From positions 1,178,001-1,242,000 of the forward strand of contig NZ_JBGNYA010000001.1 of NCBI RefSeq assembly GCF_041477585.1: 64,000 bases of DNA, given 5' to 3'. Positions 15,687 through 24,077 of the stretch are shown here, piece by piece; position 1 is the first letter of the stretch; each line of letters opens with the position of its first letter. The position numbers and the translations under genes were made by a program. The stretch is from Halobellus sp. MBLA0158. Its GTDB lineage: Archaea; Halobacteriota; Halobacteria; Halobacteriales; Haloferacaceae. The notes under the pieces are model-generated. The model worked only from the letters and a program-made list of their open reading frames with translations. It ran no database searches and was not told the DNA's origin.

Positions 15687-15878
15687 TCACCCGAAGAGGT
15701 GCGTCGCCGAGACCGCCAGCGACGCGGCGACGACGGCGACGGCGAACCCGACGGCCGCGAGCAGCTGCGCCCCGGTCAGCCCCGCGGCGAACATCCCGGC
15801 GACGCCGAACAGGGCGACGATAGAAAAGAGGACGGTCAGGCCGAATCCCTTGTCCGTGGTAGCGGAAGCAGTCTCCAT
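15687..15878 (-). CDS. Small two-helix membrane protein
   Basis: 63 residues (METASATTDKGFGLTV...) with two hydrophobic segments, about 13-32 and 37-58, and no charged catalytic residues. It looks like one of the small conserved haloarchaeal membrane families. Its neighbours are the wHTH gene downstream and the divergent LEA-2 protein. Function unknown. The coding call rests on codon bias, a clean ATG and the two helices. Confidence 0.7.
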   Translation of the reverse strand: METASATTDKGFGLTVLFSIVALFGVAGMFAAGLTGAQLLAAVGFAVAVVAASLAVSATHLFG

Positions 15879-15985
15879 ACTGCGTGGGTCGACCGGTCGC
15901 GACTTAGTTCATACGACTCCGGCCGCCGCCCCCGCGGGCGGCCTCTCCGACAGCATCTTTAGGGCCGGTCCGCTCCGGAGAGACG

Positions 15986-17140
15986 ATGCCATCGCTCCTG
16001 GTCTTCGGCCGGCTCCGGACCGTCGTCGGCGCGCTGCTCGTCGTGGCGCTCCTCGTCGGCGGCGCGTTCGCGGCCGGAGTCGTGGGCGTCCCCTCCGTCG
16101 CGGGCGTCGAGAACCGCTTCGGCCCCGTGAACGAGACGACCACGGTCGTCGAGACCGACCTCGTCGTGTCGAATCCGAATCCGATCGGCGTCTCGCTCGG
16201 CGGCCTCACCGTCGACTACGACGTGCGCCTGAACGACGTCTCGCTGGCCAGCGGCGTCAAGGAGGGGCTCCAGGTCGGCACCGGCAACACCACCGTCCCG
16301 TTCCGGACGGCCGCGCGGAACGAGCGGATCCCGCCGTGGTGGGTCTCACACGTCCGCAACGGCGAGCGGACGACCGTGACTGTCGATACCACGGTGGAGT
16401 CGTCGACGCTCGGCAGCACGGTCGACCCGCCGAACGTCACCCGGCAGGTGGAGACGGACCTGCTCTCGCAGTTCAACTCCTCGGAGACCAGGCCCGTGAA
16501 CGCGAACCGGCCCTTCGTCTCGGATCCGGTCCTCTACGTGAACGAGACGCGCGCGCAGTGGGGGACCGTCACCGACGCCGAGACGCCGATGCGGCTGGAC
16601 TTCGTCGTCTACAACCCCAAGCCGTACCCGATCGGCGTCTCCCAGCTCGGCTACGACATCACGATGAACGACGTCGCCGTCGGCAACGGCACGACCGACT
16701 CCGAGTACGTGATCCCCCCGAAGTCGTCGCGGACCGTCGAGGCGACGGTGTCGATCCGCAACGACCGGATCGACGAGTGGTGGGTGACCCACCTCGAACG
16801 GAATCAGGTGACGGACCTCAGGATCGAGTTCGCCGCGCGCCTGGAGTTGTCGACCACGGCGATTCGGGTCCCGCTGGACTCGCTGACCTACACGCGGACG
16901 ATCGAGACCGACATCTTCGGCACGAAACCGACGGGCGAGAACGGGACGGCGACGTCGGAGACCGCGACCGCGACGCTATCCGAGGGGACGAGTGACGACG
17001 CGGCGACCGAGACCGCGTCGCCGACGCCGACCGCCGCGCCGACGCCCGATTCGACCGAGACGGCGACTCCGAGTCCGACCGCGACGAGCGGCGATTCGGG
17101 GACTACGACGACCGACGGCGGGCTGATCGAGATCGGGTAG
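15986..17140 (+). CDS. LEA type 2 (WHy) domain surface protein
   Basis: 384 residues: an N-terminal membrane anchor or signal (about residues 10-35), then two LEA-2/WHy-like beta-sandwich domains, the first around ETDLVVSNPNPIGVSLGGL and the second around LDFVVYNPKPYPIGVSQLGYD. The two share the NPxPxGVS core and the WWVxHxRN region, suggesting internal duplication. A Thr/Ser/Pro-rich tail of about 65 residues follows, typical of a glycosylated wall-spanning stalk. Many NXT/S sequons are present. Domain order indicates an extracellular anchored protein; function unknown. Ends 5 bases from the convergent PhoU-type gene. Confidence 0.8.
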   Translation: MPSLLVFGRLRTVVGALLVVALLVGGAFAAGVVGVPSVAGVENRFGPVNETTTVVETDLVVSNPNPIGVSLGGLTVDYDVRLNDVSLASGVKEGLQVGTGNTTVPFRTAARNERIPPWWVSHVRNGERTTVTVDTTVESSTLGSTVDPPNVTRQVETDLLSQFNSSETRPVNANRPFVSDPVLYVNETRAQWGTVTDAETPMRLDFVVYNPKPYPIGVSQLGYDITMNDVAVGNGTTDSEYVIPPKSSRTVEATVSIRNDRIDEWWVTHLERNQVTDLRIEFAARLELSTTAIRVPLDSLTYTRTIETDIFGTKPTGENGTATSETATATLSEGTSDDAATETASPTPTAAPTPDSTETATPSPTATSGDSGTTTTDGGLIEIG

Positions 17141-17145
17141 GTATC

Positions 17146-18177
17146 TCAGCCGATCGTGACGTGTTCGGACTCCTCGTTCAGCGCGAGGTTCGCGGCGATC
17201 TCGGCGTTCCGCATCGCGTATTGGGCGGTCTGCTGGAGGCTGACGAGGACTTCCCGGACCTGCAACAGCTCGTTGTTCTCCATCTCCGGGAGATCGTCGA
17301 GGATCTCCTGTTCGCGGTCCCGCAGCTGGCGGAACAGCGTCCGGCACTCGACGGTCTTGTCGTAGTCGCGCTCGACGACCGACTGCACCGCCGTCCTGGT
17401 GAGTTCGTCGACCTGGTCTGTGAACTCCCGGATCCGCCGCATCGTCCCGGAGTCGATGTCGAGGGTGTGGCCGTCGGCGTCCATTACGATGTTGGCGATG
17501 TCCTCGGCGTTGTCGGCGGTGAGTTCGAGGTTCTTCGCCACCGAGCGGTAGCCGATGAGGGGAAAGCCCGATTCGAGGCCGACCGCCCGCGCGAGGTTGG
17601 GGTTCTGGTAGGCGGTGAAGATCAGGCGCAGGAGGAGGACGAAGATCTTGTTCGCCTGCCGCTCGCGGTTCAGCGCGCGCTGGGCGAGGTCGGTGTTGCC
17701 GTGCGCCAGCGCCTTGACCGCCTCGCCGCGCATCGTGCTGCCGGTGTTCTCCAGCCGTTCGAGGAGGTTGTTCAGCGTGAAGTCCTCGGGATCGACGGAA
17801 CACCGGATGGCGATCCGGTCGGGCGTCTCCTCGATGACGCCGAGGCCCATCAGCTGGGTCTCGGCCTTGTAGACGGCGTTGATGTGCTCGGAGTCGAGCG
17901 CGCCGTCGCTCTTTTCGATGTGGATCACCCGCCGCCCGAGGACGTACTGGGCGACGATCGCGCGTTCGAGCGAGTCGGCGTCGAGGCCGTCGGCGCGGAT
18001 CGTCGCCGAGGAATCTTCCTGGCTCGCGGACTCGGGAAGGACCGTCAGCGTGCCCTTGCCCCCCATCCGGAGCGAGACCTCGTCGCCCTTCTCGACGTTG
18101 TGCTCTTTGGCCCACTCCGCTGGAAGGGTCATCGCCAGCGTCGAGGGGCCCAACCGCTGGACCTTACGTGTCTCCAT
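17146..18177 (-). CDS. phoU: Phosphate uptake regulator, AbrB-PhoU type
   Basis: 343 residues. The N-terminus METRKVQRLGPSTLAMTLPAEWAKEHNVEKGDEV is a SpoVT/AbrB swapped-hairpin DNA-binding domain, followed by PhoU helical-bundle repeats (from about residue 130) with acidic metal-binding patches. This fusion is common in archaea and usually regulates phosphate transport or signalling; no pst genes are nearby, so the target is unproven. The upstream 18203-18238 region is strikingly AT-rich for this genome and holds several TATA-like boxes. Confidence 0.88.
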   Translation of the reverse strand: METRKVQRLGPSTLAMTLPAEWAKEHNVEKGDEVSLRMGGKGTLTVLPESASQEDSSATIRADGLDADSLERAIVAQYVLGRRVIHIEKSDGALDSEHINAVYKAETQLMGLGVIEETPDRIAIRCSVDPEDFTLNNLLERLENTGSTMRGEAVKALAHGNTDLAQRALNRERQANKIFVLLLRLIFTAYQNPNLARAVGLESGFPLIGYRSVAKNLELTADNAEDIANIVMDADGHTLDIDSGTMRRIREFTDQVDELTRTAVQSVVERDYDKTVECRTLFRQLRDREQEILDDLPEMENNELLQVREVLVSLQQTAQYAMRNAEIAANLALNEESEHVTIG

Positions 18178-18202
18178 ACGTCTCTACTGGCTTCGACTGA
18201 CC

Positions 18203-18238
18203 TTAATTCTCACTATATGCTACTTATATCTATACAAA
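18203..18238 (-). promoter_or_regulatory. AT-rich promoter region of the PhoU-type gene
   Basis: A 36-base AT-rich island reading on the minus strand through TTGTATAGATATAAG and ATATAGTGAG. At least two overlapping TATA boxes lie 28-55 bases before the ATG at 18177, so alternative starts are likely. Confidence 0.6.
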
Positions 18239-18303
18239 TCTACCGTGGGTGTTAAATGCCGTTGGAAGCGTGTGGACCCTCGGGTCGTCCGGGCGTCCGT
18301 CGC

Positions 18304-19362
18304 TCACGCGATCCGCATCATCCGCCGTTCCACCCGGCCGACGCGGACCTTCGTCCACCCGCGGAGTTCCGCGTCGAGGTCGGGGTCGTCGGTGTCGACC
18401 CGGAGTTCGCCCACGGTGTCGAGCTTGGACCTGGAGGCGACGATTTCGAGGTCACAGCGGCGGATCACCGCGGGCGACAGCTGGGGGTTGCCGCGGCCGA
18501 ACACGAACCCCTGGCCGCCGATCGGCGAGACGACGATGACGTTCTCCTCGCCGAGCGCGTCCAGAATCTCCGACTCGGTGGCATCGAGCGCGAGCACCTC
18601 GCCGCCGCGCCACACGTCGACGCCGAGCGGCGAGCCGTCGAAGCCGAGTGCGTCCTTGATCGCGCCGACGGTGCTTCCCGGCCCGAGGACGAAGGTCTTG
18701 TCGCTCGCGCGGATGTCGTCGGCGACGCCCTCGGCCAGCGCCTCCACGTTGCCGCCGCCCAGCTGCTTCGAGGACTGCAACTCCTCGGCGACGGGCACGA
18801 GCGGGACCGCCCGGAGTTCGGGGTGGACCTCTCCCTCCCGGTAGTCGTCCTCGTCGATGTCCATCACCTCGCGGTGCTCGGTCCGCTCGAACGTCCGGAC
18901 GACGTGGGCGGCGTCCTCGGGCGAGACCGCGAACACCGACGAGTACACCTTCACGCCCGCGGGCACGCCGAGCATCGGCGTCTCGGTTTCCTCCAGCGCC
19001 TCGGCGACGTCCGCGGCGGTCCCGTCGCCGCCGACGAACAGCACGAGGTCGACGCCGGCGTCGACGAACGCGCGCACCGCTCGCTCCGTGTCGGCGGCCG
19101 TGGTGTCGTCGCCCTCGGGCGCACCGAGGACCTGCGGGTCGAAGCCGGCCTCGCGGGCGACGTCTCCGCCCATCCCGCCGCCCCAGGTGAGCAGGTCGAC
19201 GTCGTCGCGGTCGGCGAGCTCCGAGAGCGCCCGCCGCGCCCGGTCGGGGGCCCGCGGCTCGGCGCCGCGGCGGCGGGCCTCCGCGACCTTCCCGTCGGTG
19301 CCCTTCAGGCCGACGCGGCCGCCCATCCCGGCGATCGGATTGACGACGAGCCCGATTCGCAT
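18304..19362 (-). CDS. ATP-NAD kinase family protein (NadK/AcoX-like)
   Basis: 352 residues from the ATG at 19362 (MRIGLVVNPIAGMGGRVGLKGTDG). The diacylglycerol/NAD-kinase motif GGDGTAADV is at about residue 107, preceded by LVLFVGG, with a later Gly-rich GPGSTVGAIKDALGF. This matches the ATP-NAD/AcoX kinase group, longer than canonical NadK, and found next to unrelated genes in haloarchaea. Substrate (NAD or a polyol) cannot be decided. The open frame continues 45 codons upstream but starts with residues unlike the family. Confidence 0.82.
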   Translation of the reverse strand: MRIGLVVNPIAGMGGRVGLKGTDGKVAEARRRGAEPRAPDRARRALSELADRDDVDLLTWGGGMGGDVAREAGFDPQVLGAPEGDDTTAADTERAVRAFVDAGVDLVLFVGGDGTAADVAEALEETETPMLGVPAGVKVYSSVFAVSPEDAAHVVRTFERTEHREVMDIDEDDYREGEVHPELRAVPLVPVAEELQSSKQLGGGNVEALAEGVADDIRASDKTFVLGPGSTVGAIKDALGFDGSPLGVDVWRGGEVLALDATESEILDALGEENVIVVSPIGGQGFVFGRGNPQLSPAVIRRCDLEIVASRSKLDTVGELRVDTDDPDLDAELRGWTKVRVGRVERRMMRIA

Positions 19363-19477
19363 ACCCGAAGCGAGTGGCGAAGCGCGGAAAAGGCCGCCGG
19401 TCGGCGATCGGTCGCGGACCGCCGACCGCGACGCCGGATACTGAACGCTTAAGAACGCCGCCCCGGAAGCGTGTGGT

Positions 19478-19591
19478 ATGCTCCCGCTCGCAATCACCGG
19501 CGAACCGTTCCCGATCGCGGAGACCGGTGCGGTCGTGCTGCTCTTGAGCCTCGCGATGGTCGTCGTCTGGATCAGACTGCTCGGCCGCTGA
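19478..19591 (+). CDS. 37-residue single-helix membrane protein
   Basis: A short gene starting ATG at 19478: MLPLAITGEPFPIAETG, then a hydrophobic helix (VVLLLSLAMVVVWI, about 19-32) and ending RLLGR. It is divergent from the NAD-kinase-like gene, with an AT-rich ACGCTTAAG about 30 bases upstream of the start, compatible with a leaderless transcript. Codon use is G/C-ending like its neighbours. I recognise no family; evidence is the promoter spacing and the transmembrane pattern. Confidence 0.55.
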   Translation: MLPLAITGEPFPIAETGAVVLLLSLAMVVVWIRLLGR

Positions 19592-19618
19592 TCCCGTCTC
19601 GCCGCGTCTCTTCGCCGC

Positions 19619-20317
19619 CTACTCTTCGTCCGCGGTCAGTTCCACGCGCGCTTCCAGCCACGCCGCCGCGTCCTCGACCTCGTCGGCGTCGGTCGAAGTG
19701 AGCTTGATCCGGACCGACTCGCCGGGGTAGCTGCCGACCGTCACCTCGAAGCGCTCGCGGAGCTCGCCGAGGCGGTCGATGAGCTCGCTCTCGGGCTCGT
19801 CGACGTCGACGACCGTCGAGTGGGTGCGCTCGCCGGAGAACTCCTCGGCGACGCGCTCGAACATCGCCTTCATCTCGTCGGGGACGCCCGGAAGCACGTA
19901 GATCCCCTCGACGACGGCGCCGGGGGCGACGCCCTCGTCGTTCGGGAGCATCCGCGCTCGTGCGGGCAGTTCCGTCGTCCCGTCGACGAGATCGCCCGCG
20001 GCGTAGCCGCCCTCCTCCCGCAGCCACCGCTCGGCCTCCTCGTGGGGTTCGACGTCGCGGCCGACGGCGGCGGCGACGGCCTCCATCGTCACGTCGTCGT
20101 GGGTCGGCCCGAGCCCGCCGGTCACGACGACCGCGTCGTACTCCGCGCGGTACTCGTTGACGACGCGGGCGATGTCGGCGACGACGTCGGGGACGGTGGT
20201 GATCCGCTCGACGCTGACGCCGCGGGCTGTCAGCTGTTCGCACAGCCACGCGGCGTTCGTATTTACGGTGTCGCCGGCGAGGATCTCGTCGCCGACGGTG
20301 ACGATTGCGACGCGCAT
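19619..20317 (-). CDS. Molybdopterin-binding-fold protein, CinA N-terminal type
   Basis: 232 residues from the ATG at 20317 (MRVAIVTVGDEILAGDTVNTNAAWL). The MoCF/MoaB-like fold is evident: GDEIL with TNAAWL, VVVTGGLGPTHDDVTMEAVA (about 63-82), a conserved PxxARMLPN and LPGVPDEM. This is the competence/damage-inducible CinA N-terminal domain, without the C-terminal nicotinamide-nucleotide amidase domain. In this family the N-domain can act as an ADP-ribose pyrophosphatase (established for COG1058), but activity here is inference. Separated by 86 bases from the lipoprotein gene upstream. Confidence 0.85.
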   Translation of the reverse strand: MRVAIVTVGDEILAGDTVNTNAAWLCEQLTARGVSVERITTVPDVVADIARVVNEYRAEYDAVVVTGGLGPTHDDVTMEAVAAAVGRDVEPHEEAERWLREEGGYAAGDLVDGTTELPARARMLPNDEGVAPGAVVEGIYVLPGVPDEMKAMFERVAEEFSGERTHSTVVDVDEPESELIDRLGELRERFEVTVGSYPGESVRIKLTSTDADEVEDAAAWLEARVELTADEE

Positions 20318-20403
20318 ACCGACTCCTGGGCCGAGGCGGACAAAAGGAGCGCGGCTCGGTCGAGAGCGCGTGGCCCGGCCGAGAGAGCGCGGCCCGCGCG
20401 GCC

Positions 20404-21201
20404 TCAGCGCATCCCCGGCGGCGGGCCGTCGTCGTCGTCGATCTCGGTCTCGACGTCGATTCCCATCTCCTTGCGCTGCTCCCGCAGCACCTGGATCTGC
20501 CGGCGGTAGTACAGCAGGCCGCCGACGCCGACGAGCGCGACGAGGGCGACGATCCCGCCGAAGATGTAGAGGTCCCGCTGGAGGTAGAACTGCACCGAGA
20601 CCGTCTCGCGGGTCACCGGCTCGTCCCAGACCACGTGGACCCGGCTCTCCTCGTCGATCGACGTCTCGTAGTTCCCGGGCCTGACCTGCCCGAAGACGGG
20701 GAAGTCGAGCCGGCGGTCCGGCGGCAACACGACCTCGTAGGTCCCCTCGACGTACGTCGGGAGGGTGAACCGCTTTGGCGTCCCGCCGCTTGTGAACGCC
20801 AGCGCCCCGCCGCGCGGCGGCGCGTCCGAGGGCAGCGTGACGATCGTCTCGTCGCGGGTCGTTCTGATCTCGCCGCCCTGGGCGCGGATCTCGCTGCCGG
20901 TCACGACGGTCCCGTTCGGATACCGATAGCGGACCGCCTGCACCGAGAGGGGGTTCGTCCCCCCGAAGCCGTCGCGGCGGAACAGTTCGAGGGTCGTGCC
21001 GTTCGTCTGCAACACCGCGCGGAACTGCGTGTTCGGCTGGATGGTGACGTGGGCCGTGCGGTTGGACTCCCACGTGTAGTTGGCCGCGGGGTCGCTGTCG
21101 ATTCGGTCCTGGGGGACGGGGCCGGTCCCGATCCCGAGACAGCCGCTGGTGGCGGCCAGGAGGGCGAGGCAAGCGGTCGCGAGCAGGAGTCGGCGGTTCA
21201 T
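20404..21201 (-). CDS. Lipoprotein with C-terminal membrane helix (DUF5803-type)
   Basis: 265 residues. A signal peptide MNRRLLLATACLALLAATSGC ends in a lipobox (TSGC). A beta-rich extracytoplasmic domain with NXT sequons follows, then a single membrane helix (about residues 213-232, YIFGGIVALVALVGVGGLLYY) and an acidic cytoplasmic tail. So the protein is tethered both by lipid and by a helix. Resembles the haloarchaeal DUF5803 group. Neighbours are the CinA-like gene and DUF2110; no functional clue. Confidence 0.8.
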   Translation of the reverse strand: MNRRLLLATACLALLAATSGCLGIGTGPVPQDRIDSDPAANYTWESNRTAHVTIQPNTQFRAVLQTNGTTLELFRRDGFGGTNPLSVQAVRYRYPNGTVVTGSEIRAQGGEIRTTRDETIVTLPSDAPPRGGALAFTSGGTPKRFTLPTYVEGTYEVVLPPDRRLDFPVFGQVRPGNYETSIDEESRVHVVWDEPVTRETVSVQFYLQRDLYIFGGIVALVALVGVGGLLYYRRQIQVLREQRKEMGIDVETEIDDDDGPPPGMR

Positions 21202-21238
21202 AGTAGCCTTCCGTAGTCGATGTGCGTCGTCGGAGCGG

Positions 21239-21916
21239 TCAGGTCAGGACGCACTTCAGCTCCGAGCGGAGGTACGAGCCGATGCTGGCGAGCAGCCCCG
21301 GCGGGTCGGTGTCCGCCGGACAGACGATGCTCTGTTCTAGGAGTCCCAGGCGCTCGACCGTAACGATGTCGGCCGCGTGGCCCGCGCGGTTGACCGTCGC
21401 GCGGACCTCGCCCCGCGTGGCGCTGTTGACGTTGACGCGGCCGCTTCCCTCCTCGCGGGTCCACTCGTAGAGGCGGTCGCGCTCGGCGTCGGCGAGGCGC
21501 GAGGGCTCGCCGTAGACGAACCGGAGCGGGAGGTGCTGGACGACGCCGAAGCGGTCGCGCACCTGGACGGGCGTGCCCGCGCCGAGCCCCAGTTCCTCGG
21601 CGGGGATCCGGATCTCGGTCCCGTTGCCGGCGTCGAGGGTCCAGCCCTCCTCGTCCCAGGATTCGAGCGTGCCGACGTAGGTCTCGCCGGCCTCGAACTC
21701 GGGGGTGATCTCGCCCCACGTCTCCGCGAGGGCGTTGGCGGCGACGGTCGCGTCCTCGCCGGAGAGCGCGACGTCGAGGAAGTCGTCCTCGCGGACCTCG
21801 ACCGTCCAGTCTACGTCGAGGTCGCCGACCTCGTTGTCTATCAGAGAGCCGAAACTGTCGAGCGCGCGCTCGCGGGCGTCGCCGCTCACGTAGCACTTGG
21901 TCGCGAGGACGACCAT
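21239..21916 (-). CDS. DUF2110 family protein
   Basis: 225 residues beginning MVVLATKCYVSGDARERALDSFGSL. It matches the archaeal DUF2110 family, usually encoded directly downstream of TFE. A helical N-terminal part is followed by a small OB-like region around GETYVGTLESWDEEGWTLDAGNG and a C-terminal part with VNVNSATRGEVRATVNRAGHAADIV. The ATG shares one base with the TFE stop, so the two are translated as a pair. The conserved pairing hints at a role in transcription but the biochemistry is not known to me. Confidence 0.85.
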   Translation of the reverse strand: MVVLATKCYVSGDARERALDSFGSLIDNEVGDLDVDWTVEVREDDFLDVALSGEDATVAANALAETWGEITPEFEAGETYVGTLESWDEEGWTLDAGNGTEIRIPAEELGLGAGTPVQVRDRFGVVQHLPLRFVYGEPSRLADAERDRLYEWTREEGSGRVNVNSATRGEVRATVNRAGHAADIVTVERLGLLEQSIVCPADTDPPGLLASIGSYLRSELKCVLT

Positions 21917-22443
21917 CAGTCGCTGTGGACCTCGACGTTGAGTTCGTCTCTGAGCTCTTCGATGCGGCGCTCCATCGCCTCGACCATGTCGTCGTTGTCC
22001 ATCGGCTCAAGCGGCGCGCCGGTCTCGGGACACTGGAAGCCCTGCTCCATCGCCTCGGAGAACTCGAAGCGGATGCCAGCGGGCTCGGAGAGGTAGAACT
22101 CGTGGGTGCGCTCGTACTCCAGCCGCTCTTCGAGCGCATCGAGCAGCCGCTCCATCTCCTCGCGGAGGTTCTCGGGGATGTTCTCGTAGTGGAACGTCCA
22201 GAGGTAGGTGAGCCACCCGGAGTCCTCGTCGCGGACCCGGCGGTACTCCGCCAGGTCGTTCTCGTAGAGAATAAAGAGCGCGCGGCGGACGTCGTTGAGC
22301 TCGAGACCCAGCTCCTCGGCGAGCTCCTCGTCTGTCACCTCGCCGTCGGGGGGCGCCGCGGCGACCGGCATCCCCGTCGGCCCGACCAGCTCGTGGAGGT
22401 ACTTCTGGATGACCGGGTCGTTCAGCAGCTCCTCAAAAGCCAT
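21916..22443 (-). CDS. tfe: Transcription initiation factor E alpha subunit (TFE)
   Basis: 175-residue TFE-alpha, the archaeal homologue of TFIIE-alpha that aids promoter opening. An N-terminal extended winged helix (about residues 1-105, with VTDEELAEELGLELNDVRRALFILYENDLAEY) is followed by a coiled-coil linker and the usual zinc-ribbon region. In the ribbon (about 114-146) only one Cys remains (GFQCPETG); the other three ligand positions read as Ser/Ala/Thr, so zinc binding is doubtful. Length and the ribbon's FEFSEAMEQGF framework are otherwise normal. Forms an overlapping pair with DUF2110. Confidence 0.93.
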   Translation of the reverse strand: MAFEELLNDPVIQKYLHELVGPTGMPVAAAPPDGEVTDEELAEELGLELNDVRRALFILYENDLAEYRRVRDEDSGWLTYLWTFHYENIPENLREEMERLLDALEERLEYERTHEFYLSEPAGIRFEFSEAMEQGFQCPETGAPLEPMDNDDMVEAMERRIEELRDELNVEVHSD

Positions 22444-22502
22444 TACGCACAGTTGCGCCGCTCAGTCGTTTTAAAGTTGCGGATGGCGGGGTCGGCGGGC
22501 AC

Positions 22503-23072
22503 TCACTCGTCGCCGGCGTCTAGAGCCGCCTCCTCTCCATCCACGTCGACGACGCGCTTGCCCCGCGCCTGCGGGAGCACGCGGCGGTCGGCGCCGGGCC
22601 ACTCCTGGTCCAGTTCCCGCCCCTCGAACAGCCGGTCGAGAAAGACCGCGAGCCCCGCGACCTCCGAGTGCGGTTGGTTGGTGACGCCGACGTTCCAGTC
22701 GGCGTGTTCGTACACCTCGAAGGGCACCTTCTCGCCGCCGACGACCACGAGCAGCGGCCCCTCTCGGTGGGCCGCTCGCACCTCTTCCGCGACGTCCTGG
22801 ATCCGCTCGCCGTACATCGTCAGGTGGACGACCGCGCCGGGCCACTCCCGGATGGTCGCGTCCAGCTCCGCGGTCAGTTCGACCTCGAAGGGGCCGCCGA
22901 ACCGCCCCGTGATGTCCGCGACCGTCTCCTCGGACTGCCCGGCGTTGTCCGGGAGGATCACGCGGTCGGCGCCGAGGGCCCGCGCGGTGAGCCCCACGTG
23001 GGTCGTCATCCGGTCGTCGCGGCCGGGCCGGTGGCCGTACCGGAGGACGGCCACCTCCGATTCGCCTTGCAT
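22503..23072 (-). CDS. trm56: tRNA (cytidine(56)-2'-O)-methyltransferase aTrm56
   Basis: 189-residue SPOUT methyltransferase that methylates C56 of the tRNA T-loop, an archaea-specific modification. Diagnostic blocks are VLRYGHRPGRDDRMTTHVGLTARALGA at the N-terminus and GGEKVPFEVYEHADWNVGVTNQPHSEVAGLA near residues 112-142, the SAM-binding trefoil knot. The length is normal. Encoded alone, 60 bases upstream of tfe on the same strand. Confidence 0.93.
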   Translation of the reverse strand: MQGESEVAVLRYGHRPGRDDRMTTHVGLTARALGADRVILPDNAGQSEETVADITGRFGGPFEVELTAELDATIREWPGAVVHLTMYGERIQDVAEEVRAAHREGPLLVVVGGEKVPFEVYEHADWNVGVTNQPHSEVAGLAVFLDRLFEGRELDQEWPGADRRVLPQARGKRVVDVDGEEAALDAGDE

Positions 23073-23109
23073 ACCCCCACCGAGACGGCGTGGGGCTAAG
23101 GGGCTTCGG

Positions 23110-23158
23110 ATGGCTCGCTCCCGGTCCCGGTCTCGGTCTCGGACTCGGTCTCGGTCGG
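23110..23158. repeat. Hexamer-like GGTCTC microrepeat upstream of lipoprotein gene
   Basis: About six imperfect copies of CGGTCTC/CGGTCCC in a row in the 165-base gap between trm56 and the SIMPL protein. Low-complexity; no gene. Confidence 0.6.
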
Positions 23159-23180
23159 CCGTCGGCTCGGCGACCCAAAT

Positions 23181-23196
23181 TCAAACGATCGTTTGA
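23181..23196. promoter_or_regulatory. Perfect 16-bp palindrome upstream of SIMPL lipoprotein
   Basis: TCAAACGATCGTTTGA (23181-23196) is a perfect palindrome located 42 bases before the ATG at 23238, just upstream of an AT-rich GAAACACTTTGTG (about 23208-23220) that probably contains BRE and TATA. Position and symmetry suggest an operator for a dimeric, perhaps TetR-like, regulator. Confidence 0.6.
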
Positions 23197-23237
23197 GCCA
23201 CCACGAAACACTTTGTGTCGGTGTCGAATCGTCGCGT

Positions 23238-23990
23238 ATGCCACGACGCGCACTCGCCGCAGTCGGCGTGGTCGCATTGGTCCTGCTCGCGGGCTGTTCG
23301 GGCGCCCTCTCGGGCTCCGCCGCGGACGCTCCGCAGTCCCAGTCCCAGGCTGGAAGCACGATCGAGGTCTCCGGCGTCGGCAGCGCCAGCGGACAGCCGA
23401 ACCGCGCGGTCGTCCGCGTCGGCGTGGTCGCGACCGCAGACGACGCCGTGACCGCCCGGCAGCGACTCGCCGAGAACGTCTCGCGGATGCGAGACGCCCT
23501 CTCGGGGATGGGCCTCACCGACGACCAGGTCACGACCCAGTACTACGACATCGGCCGCGACTACCGGCCGCCGCGGCGCGAGGGCGCGGAGCCGCGGGTC
23601 CAGTACCGCGCGACCCACGAGTTCGAGATCACGCTCTCGGACGTCGACCGGGTCGGCGCGGTCATCGACACCGCGGTCGGGAACGGCGCCACGAACGTCG
23701 ACGACGTCTCCTTCACGCTCGCCGCCGACCGCCGCAAGCAACTCGAACACAGCGCGCGCCAGTCGGCGATGGCCGACGCGCGGCAGAAGGCCGAAACGGT
23801 GGCCGAAGCGGCCAACCTCACGATCACCGGCGTCCACGTCGTCCGCGTCGAGGGCGACTCGCCGCGCCCGGTCGACCTCGAATACGCCGCGACGTCGACG
23901 CCCGCCGGGAACGTCGGCAGCGACGTCGAGAGCGGTCCGGTCGACGTCGTCGCGACCGTGCAGGTCGTCTACAACGCGACGGCCGCCTGA
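23238..23990 (+). CDS. SIMPL (DUF541) domain lipoprotein
   Basis: 250 residues from the ATG at 23238 (MPRRALAAVGVVALVLLAGC). The signal peptide ends in lipobox LLAGC. The body is a SIMPL/BP26 domain: IEVSGVGSASGQPNRAVVRVGVVATADDA (about 45-73), repeated TATHEFEITLSDVDRVGAVID strand-helix units and a C-terminal VVATVQVVY. SIMPL proteins are secreted or periplasmic oligomers of uncertain role. The family start and palindromic operator support the chosen ATG over in-frame codons upstream. Monocistronic. Confidence 0.88.
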   Translation: MPRRALAAVGVVALVLLAGCSGALSGSAADAPQSQSQAGSTIEVSGVGSASGQPNRAVVRVGVVATADDAVTARQRLAENVSRMRDALSGMGLTDDQVTTQYYDIGRDYRPPRREGAEPRVQYRATHEFEITLSDVDRVGAVIDTAVGNGATNVDDVSFTLAADRRKQLEHSARQSAMADARQKAETVAEAANLTITGVHVVRVEGDSPRPVDLEYAATSTPAGNVGSDVESGPVDVVATVQVVYNATAA

Positions 23991-24077
23991 TCGGCGTCGA
24001 CGGTCGACGGCCGCCGGTCGCACGGTTCCGCCGTCCGAACGGTACGGCTTTTACCCGCCCGCCGCGTAGCCGCGGGC

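Noticed and set aside
19363-19497. N-terminal extension of the NAD-kinase-like protein
   Set aside because: Non-family residues, overlapping the divergent promoter and small membrane gene.
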